Source: a virus. Taken from it: a stretch of DNA of 26,040 nt. The stretch lies in IMG/VR virus record IMGVR_UViG_3300044732_000144, positions 1 to 26,040 of that record. One strand, given 5' to 3'. Of this stretch, positions 1-8,200 are shown one piece after another (positions within the stretch are counted from its first letter, which is position 1; each line of letters begins with the position of its first letter). A program made the position numbers and the translations under genes. Under the pieces are notes generated by a model. It did no database searches. It was given only the letters and a program-made list of their open reading frames with translations, and was not told where the DNA came from.

Positions 1-68
1 GTCACCCTTAACAATTCAAGGCACTTAATGAAATACCCCTAGTGGGTCAATGACTGGGTGGGGTATCG

Positions 69-84
69 GTCGGCAACAGCCGAC
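69..84. repeat. Short perfect hairpin GTCGGC-AACA-GCCGAC
   Basis: Six perfect base pairs enclose a four-base AACA loop, five bases before the Fur/Zur-like palindrome. No T-run follows on either strand, so it is not a standard intrinsic terminator. It may be an operator half or an RNA structure. Confidence 0.5.
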
Positions 85-88
85 ATAA

Positions 89-109
89 TGAGAATGATTA
101 TCATTGTCA
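89..109. promoter_or_regulatory. Fur/Zur-like operator palindrome
   Basis: The inverted repeat is TGA-x-AATGAT-x-ATCATT-x-TCA. The core at 90-108, GAGAATGATTATCATTGTC, matches the classical 19-base Fur box GATAATGATAATCATTATC at 16 of 19 positions. Actinobacterial Zur boxes have a similar AATGAtnnTCATT architecture. This suggests binding by a host Fur-family repressor (iron or zinc). The nearest gene on the + strand starts about 300 bases downstream, so the site could equally serve a gene to the left of the window. Confidence 0.45.
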
Positions 110-146
110 ATAACAACATGACCCCCAGTCCTTAAGTCCTGCCCCA

Positions 147-201
147 CACACCCCACCATGACTCACCCTTATTTTTTCGTGCTGTTTTTGGTGGGGATGT
201 G
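147..201. repeat. Long imperfect stem with competing partner
   Basis: CACACCCCACC (147-157) can pair with GGTGGGG-A-TGTG (190-201), giving eleven base pairs with one bulge around a 32-base loop. The same left arm (150-157) can instead pair perfectly over 8 bp with GGTGGGGT at 57-64. The two pairings exclude each other, so an RNA spanning this region could switch between two folds. Confidence 0.35.
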
Positions 202-225
202 CTTATGTTGTAAGGGTTTTTCTCA

Positions 226-241
226 TGTGACACAAGTCACA
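226..241. promoter_or_regulatory. Perfect CRP/GlxR-type box TGTGA-N6-TCACA
   Basis: TGTGACACAAGTCACA is an exact match to the consensus of cAMP-receptor-type regulators (E. coli CRP, mycobacterial CRP, corynebacterial GlxR). It lies inside a 7-bp perfect inverted repeat, ATGTGAC-ACAA-GTCACAT (225-242). Possible -10 hexamers follow at 279-284 (CATAAT) and 293-298 (TATAAG). The latter would put the box centre near -71.5, one of the spacings at which CRP can activate from upstream. The promoter assignment is inference; the box match is seen directly. Confidence 0.5.
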
Positions 242-318
242 TAAAAATAATTAGATACTAATGCGTTACGGGGTATACCATAATGGGGTTAGTATAAGTG
301 TATGGTTTTATATTATTA

Positions 319-337
319 GTGTCCCCTGGCGGGACAC
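319..337 (+). repeat. Leader hairpin 1, loop CTGGC
   Basis: GTGTCCC (319-325) and GGGACAC (331-337) form a perfect 7-bp stem around the loop CTGGC (326-330). It is paired with a second hairpin 36 bases downstream that has the identical loop. No T-run follows, so it is not a simple terminator. Confidence 0.6.
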
Positions 338-354
338 AGAATGTAACTAAATAC

Positions 355-373
355 GCACCGCCTGGCGCGGTGC
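355..373 (+). repeat. Leader hairpin 2, loop CTGGC, terminator-like
   Basis: GCACCGC (355-361) and GCGGTGC (367-373) form a perfect 7-bp stem around CTGGC (362-366), followed by TTTATAT. The GC-rich stem and T-rich tail look like a weak intrinsic terminator or attenuator ahead of the terminase gene. The shared CCTGGCG loop-closing motif with hairpin 1 could also be a protein recognition site, for example for terminase or an antiterminator. Confidence 0.5.
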
Positions 374-415
374 TTTATATGTAGTTTTTATTGTCTAGTT
401 TTTACGAGGTTTATT

Positions 416-2302
416 ATGTCCGCGAAGAGTGGAGAAAACCATCACTTCACAGTACGGCGCGAACAGGACCAGGCTGCGTTCCTGGCCTCTGTAGCCTCTG
501 GAATTGACGAACATACTGCCCTCGGACTAACTGGTCGTAAACTGCCTGCGCTTAAGACTTGGCTCCGGGATGGGAAGTTTGCCTCGCGTCTAGAAGCCGC
601 GCGGACAGAATCCAATAAACTATACGGCGAGACTCTAGCCTCTGGCAAGAATATCGACTACGCCACGTTCTCCAAAGAGTTCCTGAACTCTGAGGTGTTC
701 CCACACCATCAGTCTTGGATTGACGTTCTAGAGGGTAACGAGCCTACCTACCTGCATGAGTCCATGACCTATGAGCCAGGCAATCGTCGCCGCTTGCTTA
801 TTAACGTACCCCCAGAACACGCTAAGTCCACAGTCCTAACTGTAGGCTATGCCGCCTACCGCATTGCTATGGACCCAAATATCCGTATTGTGGTAGTTTC
901 CCAAACTCAGGCTCGCGCCAAGGAATTCCTCTTCTCAATCAAGCAACGGCTCACCGAGCCTGCTTGGGCCAAGATGCAATCTGTCTACGGACCTGCTGGA
1001 GGCTACCAAGCCACCGCAGACCAGTGGACTCAGGATAGAATCTACCTAGAGCGCGACTCTGGCGAGAAGGACCCTACCGTACAGGCTATTGGTATGGGTC
1101 AACAGATTTACGGTACTCGTGCCGACCTCATCATCCTAGATGACGTTATCACTACTACCAACGCCCATGAATGGGAAAAGCAACTTAACTGGCTACAGAA
1201 GATGGTTATCACCCGTGTAGGTGCTACCGGTACCCTAGTTATTGCAGGTACCCGTGTATCCTCTATTGACCTATACAAAGAGATTCGTAACCCAGATAAC
1301 TGGTCTGGCGATAAGTCCCCATTTACCTACCTGGCTATGCCAGCGGTTCTGGAGTACGCCGACAAGCCAGAAGACTGGGTAACCCTATGGCCACACTCAG
1401 ACCGTGTATGGGATGGGGCAGACCCAGAGTACGACGCAGAACTTTTAGTACAGGATGAAAATGGATACTTCCCGAAGTGGGATGGCAAGCGGCTCTTCCA
1501 CCGCCGTAGTGAAGTTAACCCTTCTACTTGGGCTCTTGTATACCAGCAGCAAGATGTGGAAGAAGATGCAATCTTCCCACTTATCTCCGTTAATGCGTGT
1601 ATCAACCGCATGCGCAAGCCTGGTACTATCAAGCCCGGTACTCCAGGACATCCACGAGACGGACAATGGGTAACCATCCTAGGATTTGACCCAGCCATGG
1701 TAGGTAACTCTGCTATGGTAGCCTATGCCGTAGAACGGCAAACAGGTCAACGTATGGTTCTAGATGTGTTTAACATGACAGAACCAACCCCAGCAAAGAT
1801 TCGTAACCTCATTGAAGAATGGGTTACCAAGTATAACCCGATGGAACTGCGTATTGAAATTAACGCATTCCAAAAAGCCTTCGCGTTGGATGAAGACCTC
1901 CGTATGTGGCTTGCCAATCGGGGTGTCCGATTCAGTGAGCAATTTACTGGTAAGAACAAGTGGGACACAAACTTTGGTGTTGCTGGTATGTCAGGGCTAT
2001 TTGGTTCTATCCGTGAGGGTAAGCACCAAAACGATAACCTGATTGAACTACCAGATAATACGAATGAACACATCAAGGCTCTGGTTAACCAGTTAATTAC
2101 TTGGAAGCCAGACACCAAGAACAAGACCGACTGTGTTATGGCTCTTTGGTTCTGCGAACTTCGCGCTAAAGAACTTGTACAGCAATCAGGTAACAAGATT
2201 TACCATACATACAACAGGTACGCAACACGCCGTAATGATGCACAGCGAGTAGTCTTCGACTTAGACGAACTTGCTGCAGAACAATCATTACTCTACATTT
2301 AA
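416..2302 (+). CDS. Terminase large subunit (TerL) with N-terminal HTH
   Basis: This is the ATP-driven DNA packaging motor and nuclease of the phage head, 628 aa. Residues 131-140 carry the Walker A-type loop VPPEHAKSTV, and residues 238-244 the Walker B segment LIILDDV. LVIAGTR (274-280) fits the coupling motif. The C-terminal RNase H-like nuclease half begins near residue 420 (ILGFDPA), with candidate metal-binding residues Asp425, Glu481 and Asp572. Residues about 15-65 (from EQDQAAFLASVASGI to the charged helix ending SRLEAAR) look like the helix-turn-helix usually found in small terminase subunits. No separate TerS is seen. The start at 416 is supported by GAGG six bases upstream. The portal gene follows directly, as expected for this module. 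Confidence 0.95.
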   Translation: MSAKSGENHHFTVRREQDQAAFLASVASGIDEHTALGLTGRKLPALKTWLRDGKFASRLEAARTESNKLYGETLASGKNIDYATFSKEFLNSEVFPHHQSWIDVLEGNEPTYLHESMTYEPGNRRRLLINVPPEHAKSTVLTVGYAAYRIAMDPNIRIVVVSQTQARAKEFLFSIKQRLTEPAWAKMQSVYGPAGGYQATADQWTQDRIYLERDSGEKDPTVQAIGMGQQIYGTRADLIILDDVITTTNAHEWEKQLNWLQKMVITRVGATGTLVIAGTRVSSIDLYKEIRNPDNWSGDKSPFTYLAMPAVLEYADKPEDWVTLWPHSDRVWDGADPEYDAELLVQDENGYFPKWDGKRLFHRRSEVNPSTWALVYQQQDVEEDAIFPLISVNACINRMRKPGTIKPGTPGHPRDGQWVTILGFDPAMVGNSAMVAYAVERQTGQRMVLDVFNMTEPTPAKIRNLIEEWVTKYNPMELRIEINAFQKAFALDEDLRMWLANRGVRFSEQFTGKNKWDTNFGVAGMSGLFGSIREGKHQNDNLIELPDNTNEHIKALVNQLITWKPDTKNKTDCVMALWFCELRAKELVQQSGNKIYHTYNRYATRRNDAQRVVFDLDELAAEQSLLYI

Positions 2303-2309
2303 GGCTATC

Positions 2310-4091
2310 ATGCTAAGTATTGAACAAATCACAGGTAAGGTACTGTCCCTTCAGGACCGGTACTCTGCACGTGACCAGCGCATGCGAGATATTACTATGG
2401 TTCGCCGTGGTAACATGGAAGCAGTCTACCCAGACATGTTCCCTGAAGGCATCTCTAAGCCTATGATTGCTAACTTCTGTGACGTTGTGGCACGAGACCT
2501 AGCAGAAGTGTTGGCACCACTGCCATCATTTAACTGCTCAACTGTTAATAGCACGAGCGATTCCGCTCGCAAGGCTTCAGATAAGCGAAGCATGATTGCT
2601 AATAACTACGTTCAGAATTCTGGGTTACAGACCCAGATGTACACTGGAGCAGACTGGGCATTTACCTATGCCTACATGCCCATTGTTGTAGAGCCTGACT
2701 TTGAGGCTCGTATGCCACGCATTCGCATAGAAAACCCTATGGGTGCTTACCCAGAGTATGACCGCTATGGAAAATGTGTTTCATACACTAAGCGTTACTT
2801 GAAGACTATTCGCGAACTCATTGTTGATTTCCCAGAGTACGAATCACGTATCCTAGGTAAACTTGGCTTCAAAGACCAAGACCTAAACACCGAACTAGAT
2901 GTCATGCACTACCAGGATAAAGACCAAATCGTCATGTTCCTGCCACAGCGTGACTCGTTAGTGTTGCGTAAAGCAAAGAATCCTTTAGGCAAACTTGCTG
3001 TTGTCGTGCCTCGTCGCCCAGGTATTGATGTTGACGACCCACGTGGACAGTTTGATGATGTGCTATGGGTGCAGATTGCACGAGCACGCTTTTCCCTTCT
3101 GGCAATGGAAGCAGCCGAAAAATCAGTTCAGGCTCCTATTGTCGTTCCCCAAGATTTACAAGAGTTTGCATTTGGTCCTGATGCAATCCTTCGTACCAAT
3201 AACCCTGCAGGTGTACGCCGTGTAGGACTAGAACTACCTACCGGTGCATTTACCGAACAGCAGATTCTGGAAACAGAAATGCGTATGGGTTCACGTTACC
3301 CTGAAGGTCGCTCCGGAAACATTGATGCTAGTGTTATTACTGGCTCTGGTGTTCAGGCACTTATGGGTGGCTTTGATTCCCAAATCAAGGCTATGCAGAT
3401 GATTATCGGTGAAGCACTTGAAGAAGTAATTGCTCTTTGCTTTGAGATGGATGAGAAGTTATTCCCAGGCGAGAAGAAGCAACGCGGAACTTTTAATGGT
3501 GCACCGTATGAATTCAAGTATGACCCAGCAAAAGACATTGCTGGTGACTACACTATTCAGGTTCGTTACGGTCTTATGGCTGGACTTGACCCATCACGTG
3601 CACTTATCTTCTCGCTACAGGCTTTGCAAGCCAACCTAGTATCCCGTGATTTTATCATGCGAGAGTTACCATGGAGCATGAATGTTTCAGGTGAACAAGA
3701 GCGCATTGATATAGAGCGAATGCGTGATTCATTATCAGCATCGCTAGCGTCTTTAGCACAAGCAATCCCACAGATGGCTATGCAAGGACAAGACCCATCA
3801 GGTATTGTGGAACAAATTGCAAAGGTTATTGACCTTCGCCGTAAAGGTAATGCAATTGAAGAGGCAGTTGTTAAGGTATTTGAAAAACCAAAACCAGAAG
3901 CACAGCCTGCACAACCAGAAGTACCTGCGCAGATGTCACCAGAAGAACTGGTTGCTCAATCTATGGGTCAGGCTGCTGCCCCAGCAGAAGAACCAGAACC
4001 TCCGACCGAGGAACAAGTTTCGCCTGCAGGTCCTGCTGGGGGGCAACCGCCTATGGACTTGGCTGGAATCTTGTCACAACTTGGTGGATAA
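2310..4091 (+). CDS. Portal protein
   Basis: This is the probable portal, the dodecameric ring at the capsid vertex through which DNA enters and leaves. The frame is open from an ATG at 2271, but that start lies inside the terminase gene. The ATG at 2310, preceded by AAGG at 2301-2304, gives a clean 593-aa protein. The N-terminal part (GNMEAVYPDMFPEGISKPMI and following) and central region fit phage portals of the kind next to TerL. The last roughly 75 residues are rich in Pro, Gln and Glu, a disordered tail. Assignment rests on size, position right after TerL and overall character; no single catalytic motif exists for portals. It is followed two bases later by the Ntn-hydrolase gene. Confidence 0.85.
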   Translation: MLSIEQITGKVLSLQDRYSARDQRMRDITMVRRGNMEAVYPDMFPEGISKPMIANFCDVVARDLAEVLAPLPSFNCSTVNSTSDSARKASDKRSMIANNYVQNSGLQTQMYTGADWAFTYAYMPIVVEPDFEARMPRIRIENPMGAYPEYDRYGKCVSYTKRYLKTIRELIVDFPEYESRILGKLGFKDQDLNTELDVMHYQDKDQIVMFLPQRDSLVLRKAKNPLGKLAVVVPRRPGIDVDDPRGQFDDVLWVQIARARFSLLAMEAAEKSVQAPIVVPQDLQEFAFGPDAILRTNNPAGVRRVGLELPTGAFTEQQILETEMRMGSRYPEGRSGNIDASVITGSGVQALMGGFDSQIKAMQMIIGEALEEVIALCFEMDEKLFPGEKKQRGTFNGAPYEFKYDPAKDIAGDYTIQVRYGLMAGLDPSRALIFSLQALQANLVSRDFIMRELPWSMNVSGEQERIDIERMRDSLSASLASLAQAIPQMAMQGQDPSGIVEQIAKVIDLRRKGNAIEEAVVKVFEKPKPEAQPAQPEVPAQMSPEELVAQSMGQAAAPAEEPEPPTEEQVSPAGPAGGQPPMDLAGILSQLGG

Positions 4092-4093
4092 CC

Positions 4094-4615
4094 ATGACAA
4101 CAATTCTTGCCGTACAATACGACAATGGTTTCGTATTTGCAGCAGATAGTCAAGTCACTGCAAATGAACGCCCCTACATGCACAGTGATGTTAGAAAAAT
4201 CACCGAAGACGGTGATTATGTAATTGCTGGTGCAGGAAATGCGAGACTTTGTGATGTTGTCCAATATGGATGGAAACTACCTAGATACGATGGAACTGAC
4301 GGATACCGTTTCATGGTTAGCAAGGTTGTGCCAGAGATAAAGAGAGCCCATGATTCTACTGGGACTACTCTAGAAAAAGAAGATGGGTTTTCATTTCTCA
4401 TCGGTTTAGATAATAAGATTTACTACATTGCTGAAGATTACTCGGTACTACGTACCGATACAGGAATCTATGCAATGGGTACTGGCGGAGAACTTGCACT
4501 AGGTGCATATCATGCTGGTGTTACAATTAGACAAGCAATGCGAACTGCTATTAAGTTTGATGTTAATAGCGGTGGTAAAATACAGATTGTGAAACGAGGA
4601 AAGCAAAATGGCTAA
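4094..4615 (+). CDS. Proteasome/HslV-like Ntn hydrolase, candidate prohead protease
   Basis: This 173-aa protein has the layout of the HslV/20S proteasome beta-subunit family. It begins MTTILAV, so removal of Met would expose an N-terminal Thr nucleophile. The motif AADSQVT places Asp at mature position 17, as in HslV. VRKI supplies a Lys at mature position 34, near the catalytic Lys33. GTGGELALGA (129-138) aligns with the GSGG segment of HslV, and a late Asp (156) lies before the final strands KIQIV. The full-length match suggests an active peptidase. It sits between portal and capsid genes, where tailed phages place the head maturation protease. A role in cleaving scaffold or other head proteins is inference. 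A compartmental protease acting on host proteins is the alternative; no ATPase partner is seen. Confidence 0.8.
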   Translation: MTTILAVQYDNGFVFAADSQVTANERPYMHSDVRKITEDGDYVIAGAGNARLCDVVQYGWKLPRYDGTDGYRFMVSKVVPEIKRAHDSTGTTLEKEDGFSFLIGLDNKIYYIAEDYSVLRTDTGIYAMGTGGELALGAYHAGVTIRQAMRTAIKFDVNSGGKIQIVKRGKQNG

Positions 4616-5078
4616 ACAAGGTGGGTACCGTAGACCAGCCAATCCTGCTCCAGTTTCAGGACCTGGTAAGTTATCACGTCGTACAGATGGTGGACCATCT
4701 AGCAAGTCAGCAGTTCAGGGTGTCCGTGAGATGTCCGGTGGTGGCAAGTACGGCGAACGTAAGGCACTAGAAGAAGCACAGAGTGGTGCTCCTATGGCTG
4801 GTAACCCAGTTATGGGTGTAGCCCCTGCTATGGCTACCTCAGCCCCTGTTGGTGGACCAGCAACTGGTTTGTTTGACCCAAGTGAACGACCTAATGAACC
4901 AGTTACATCTGGTTTACCTGTAGGTCCAGGAAGAACTCCTGCACCTGCTATGACTGGCAACTATGACATGATTATGAAATATATGCCAGCACTAGAACTT
5001 ATGGCATCTCAAGAAGATGCACCAGAACCATTCAGAGCATTAGTAAACTACGTAAAGGTTACGGCAGAACAAGTATGA
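4608..5078 (+). CDS. Small Gly/Pro-rich virion-module protein, function unknown
   Basis: This 156-aa protein starts eight bases before the end of the Ntn-hydrolase gene. Its first half is basic and rich in Gly, Pro and Ser (MAKQGGYRRPANPAPV), the middle is Gly/Pro/Ala/Met low-complexity sequence, and only the last about 40 residues (MIMKYMPALELMASQED and on) look helical and folded. The disordered body with a short C-terminal helix would suit a linker, chaperone or protease substrate in head assembly. I do not recognise a named family. Translational coupling to the hydrolase suggests joint expression. Confidence 0.75.
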   Translation: MAKQGGYRRPANPAPVSGPGKLSRRTDGGPSSKSAVQGVREMSGGGKYGERKALEEAQSGAPMAGNPVMGVAPAMATSAPVGGPATGLFDPSERPNEPVTSGLPVGPGRTPAPAMTGNYDMIMKYMPALELMASQEDAPEPFRALVNYVKVTAEQV

Positions 5079-5242
5079 ATTTACAGGAAAACGTAGCGGC
5101 ATTCGTTAATGTTTTTGGTGTAGAGAATTCTGAGGTAGCATTCCCATTTGGATTAGTTGATTGGGAGTCATCAGACGACCGCAACAAATTCATTGCACAA
5201 ATATTAGAACTTAACAATGGAGAAAGAATTGGTGACCTATAA
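5075..5242 (+). CDS. 55-aa acidic small protein, unknown
   Basis: This short gene is linked on both sides: its ATG overlaps the upstream stop as ATGA, and its stop overlaps the next start as TAATG. The product begins MNLQENVAAFVNVFG and ends ELNNGERIGDL. It is acidic and probably helical at both ends, with a central FPFGLVDWESSDDR segment. The coupled start and stop, and the absence of any other gene in this gap, support it as real. Function is unknown; a small chaperone or assembly factor for the giant downstream protein is possible. Confidence 0.7.
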   Translation: MNLQENVAAFVNVFGVENSEVAFPFGLVDWESSDDRNKFIAQILELNNGERIGDL

Positions 5243-8200
5243 TGGCTACCAATAAGAATATCCTTGATAGTGTTTTACAGGCACCTGGTAGCCTAGCCAA
5301 TCGCGCCCTTCAGACCGTAGCAAATACTGCTCGAGATGAAGAAGGTTGGACTGGAGACGTATCAAGAAAAATTATAGACATTGCTTCCTCTGAAGAAACA
5401 ATGACTAATGTTGAAAAACTTGATAAGCCATACCGTGTTGGTGTTGCTCGCCCAATGTCTACTTTCCTACAGACAATTAAAGATATTGGCGAAGATGGTT
5501 TAACACCACGTCAGACGTGGGACCGAGCATGGGAACGCTCTAAAAGTGGTGTTACAATCGGACAGGCTTCAGTAGGCTTAGTTGCAAAACTTACACCTGG
5601 TCAACAGGGTGCAGATAAAATCAACTGGTCCGATAAGATGCAGGTTGAAGGATACTTCAAAAAGGACAACACTGCTGCTGAGCGAATTTCTGGTGCAGTA
5701 GATGCCACCATGAACTTCTTCTTTGACCCACTTGTAATAATTGGTAAGGCTGCAAAATTTACGCGCCTAGGTTTAATGGGTGTTCGTGGTACTGCAATAA
5801 AAAGCCCAGTAACATTTGGTAAGGATAATCTTGCCAAACTTGTTCAAGAAGCAGATGAAGCACAAGCAGGAGCAAGTAACTCTGCATCCGTTGTTGTTGA
5901 TGCAATTGAAAGAAACATTGGTGATTTTACAAAATTGGAATCAATTCCAATTGTTGCAAACTCACAAAATCCTACTGCTGTTTCTCGTGCATTAAATGAA
6001 GCCTATGCTACCGGTGGTCGGTCAGAAATCTTTGAAGTACTAAAAGCAGGTTTTGGTGACAATAAGGCAATCACCAGAATTGAAGAACAAGATTCTATTC
6101 TAAGCGAATCCCTTAATAGTATTAAGGGAAAGATTACCTCTATTGAGAATCAACTAAAGGGAACACCTGGAAAAACTCCAGTTCAAAACAATCCTAAACT
6201 TACTCCAAGACAATTAAAGAACCTTGAAGCCAATAAAGAAAAATTAGTTGCCGAACAAGCCGAAGCAAGAAAAAGACTTGACGCATTGCGTACTGTTGTC
6301 TCAAAAGAAGACGAGGGTGGCATTGTAGGTAAAGTTGGTACTGAACTTGCCTGGAGTCGCATGAAGTACATTGAGTACTTGCGTAACAAGGCTGGCGAAG
6401 TTAATGGTCGCGGTTTGTTTACTGACTACGATGCAACAATTGACCCTTCTGATGCTGCTGCTTTACATAAGTTAGATACCGAAGTTGACCCTAAGGGAAT
6501 GTCCAATACCCAGTTTCGGGTTCTTCGTACTGTAGGTTATTTTGGCCGCAACTACAAGGCACGTGAAATACCAGCAGGTTCTGTAACTATCGCTGGTGAA
6601 GTTGGCGACTTTGCCAATAAGGAATTTCGTGCCCGTCTTATCTCTGCAGCAAAAGAGGCTGGACTTTCTGCAAAAGAGCAAGAGAAATGGTACAATGGTT
6701 TTTCTGCACTAAAGACAGATACTGCAAGATTTGCTGAACTTGAAAGATTTGAAGAAGAAACTCTAACTAAGATTCTTGTTCGTGCAGTTGATACAAATGG
6801 CATGACAAAAGAACAACTTAAAGTTCTTAACGAAACCTTTTTGTATATTGCCAGAGATATTAGCAATACAAAGAAGGCAAAACTAAAAGAGATTATTAAC
6901 GACCAAAACTATGTACACGTTGACCCACGAAGTGGAGACGCATACATTGTTAAAGACGTTAGAGATTCAGTAACTGCCTTAGCATCTAGAATTGCACAAC
7001 TTGCTGGTAGAGAAGTTATTGACAATGACATTACTTCGGCCAAAAATATTCTTTCCGGTAATCCACAGTTTAGTTCACAGGTTCCTAACGTACATTACGG
7101 TGTAGATTTCAAGAAAATAGCAGAAATACTTGGAGACGAAAAGACTTTAGTATCTGGTATTGCTTTTGTTATCAAAAATAATCCAGATGTAAAAGCGTCT
7201 AACATCAAAGAGATTATTACTAAAGCAAAAACTACTGGTATTTCAGATAAGTCTGGTTTTGTACAGGGCACACGAGAAACCGTTGGTGAGTTCTGGCATG
7301 AAACCATTAAAGATGGATATGAAAATCTACAGAATTATGTGTGGAAGCCAGCAGTTTTGCTATCACTTCGGTATACATCACGTAACGTGCTTGAAGGATG
7401 GGCTCGTTCGCTAGCAAGTTTTGCTGATATGGCTACCCATCAAGGGCTTTCTGTCAGAACATTACTATCTGGCTTTGATATTCCGTCAATGGTTGAAACA
7501 AAACTTCAAAATGTTACAAATACTGTACAGCAACGGGTAGCATACAAAGGTTTAATCGGTACTGGTGGTGCTAAGGCACAGTTGGCCAGTGCACGTGCAC
7601 AGAAACTAGAGAATGAACTACTTATTGGCAGGAACTTTGGTGCCCTTCCGGAAGATACCCCACAAAACATTGTAAGAAAGATTAGAGATAGGTACCTGGA
7701 AGAAGCAGAGTACTTTATGAACACTTCTCAGGATGTTCTGTCCTCGTCTATCGAACTTTCTCGTCAGCAGTTTACCACTATTGGTAAATACAAGGGCAAT
7801 CCGCAGGCTACAGCAGTTGCAAAAAAGATTTCAAAAGAGGGACAGAAGATATTTAATATCCCTGGCTCCGATACCATCTCAGGCCCATTTCTTGCCGCAA
7901 TGAAAGATGGAGATTACGCAACAGCATACAAGATTGCAATTGATAGTAATCCTGAGGTAATATTTAACACCCTTGAAGAGATAACAAAGCGTGCAGATAA
8001 AGCATTAACTGAAGTAAATAAAATTGCTACAAGTAGTGCAATTGGTCGTAGCCCTAGACTTAAGTTGCAGATAGAAGCAGTTCAGGAAACAATTGAACTG
8101 ATTAAGCAAAATTCAGACTTAACAAAGATGGCATTTGATATCTCTAATAGACAGAGAATCATGAAAAACTATAATGGTGCCCTTGAGGTATCATCTGCTA

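Larger units (their letters stand above)
1..415. other. Noncoding leader upstream of the structural operon
   Basis: This stretch has no convincing gene on either strand. It holds several palindromes, annotated separately: a 6-bp hairpin at 69-84, a Fur/Zur-like palindrome at 89-109, a long stem at 147-201, a CRP-like box at 226-241 and two hairpins at 319-337 and 355-373. It ends with an AT-rich stretch and a Shine-Dalgarno sequence (GAGG, 406-409) ahead of the terminase gene. It is the longest gene-free stretch in the window, so it is the natural place for the late promoter. A packaging (cos/pac) site is also possible, because these often lie next to terminase genes. Neither role can be proven from sequence alone. 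Confidence 0.8.

Noticed and set aside
158-244. Open frame for a 28-aa hydrophobic peptide (MTHPYFFVLFLVGM and on) in the leader
   Set aside because: There is no ribosome site, it overlaps the CRP-like box, and it lies inside the loop of a potential stem. It is too short to support by sequence alone.
319-373. Possible tRNA or tRNA-like element made of the two hairpins
   Set aside because: There is no acceptor stem enclosing them, no T-loop motif and no 3' CCA context.
1327-2196. Open frames of 60-149 aa on the - strand within terL
   Set aside because: They lie antisense to an unmistakable terminase gene, have no ribosome sites and show Cys/Ser-rich shadow composition.
2271-2309. Upstream ATG as portal start, inside terL
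   Set aside because: It would add 13 residues within the terminase gene without a ribosome site. The ATG at 2310 follows AAGG and the terL stop.
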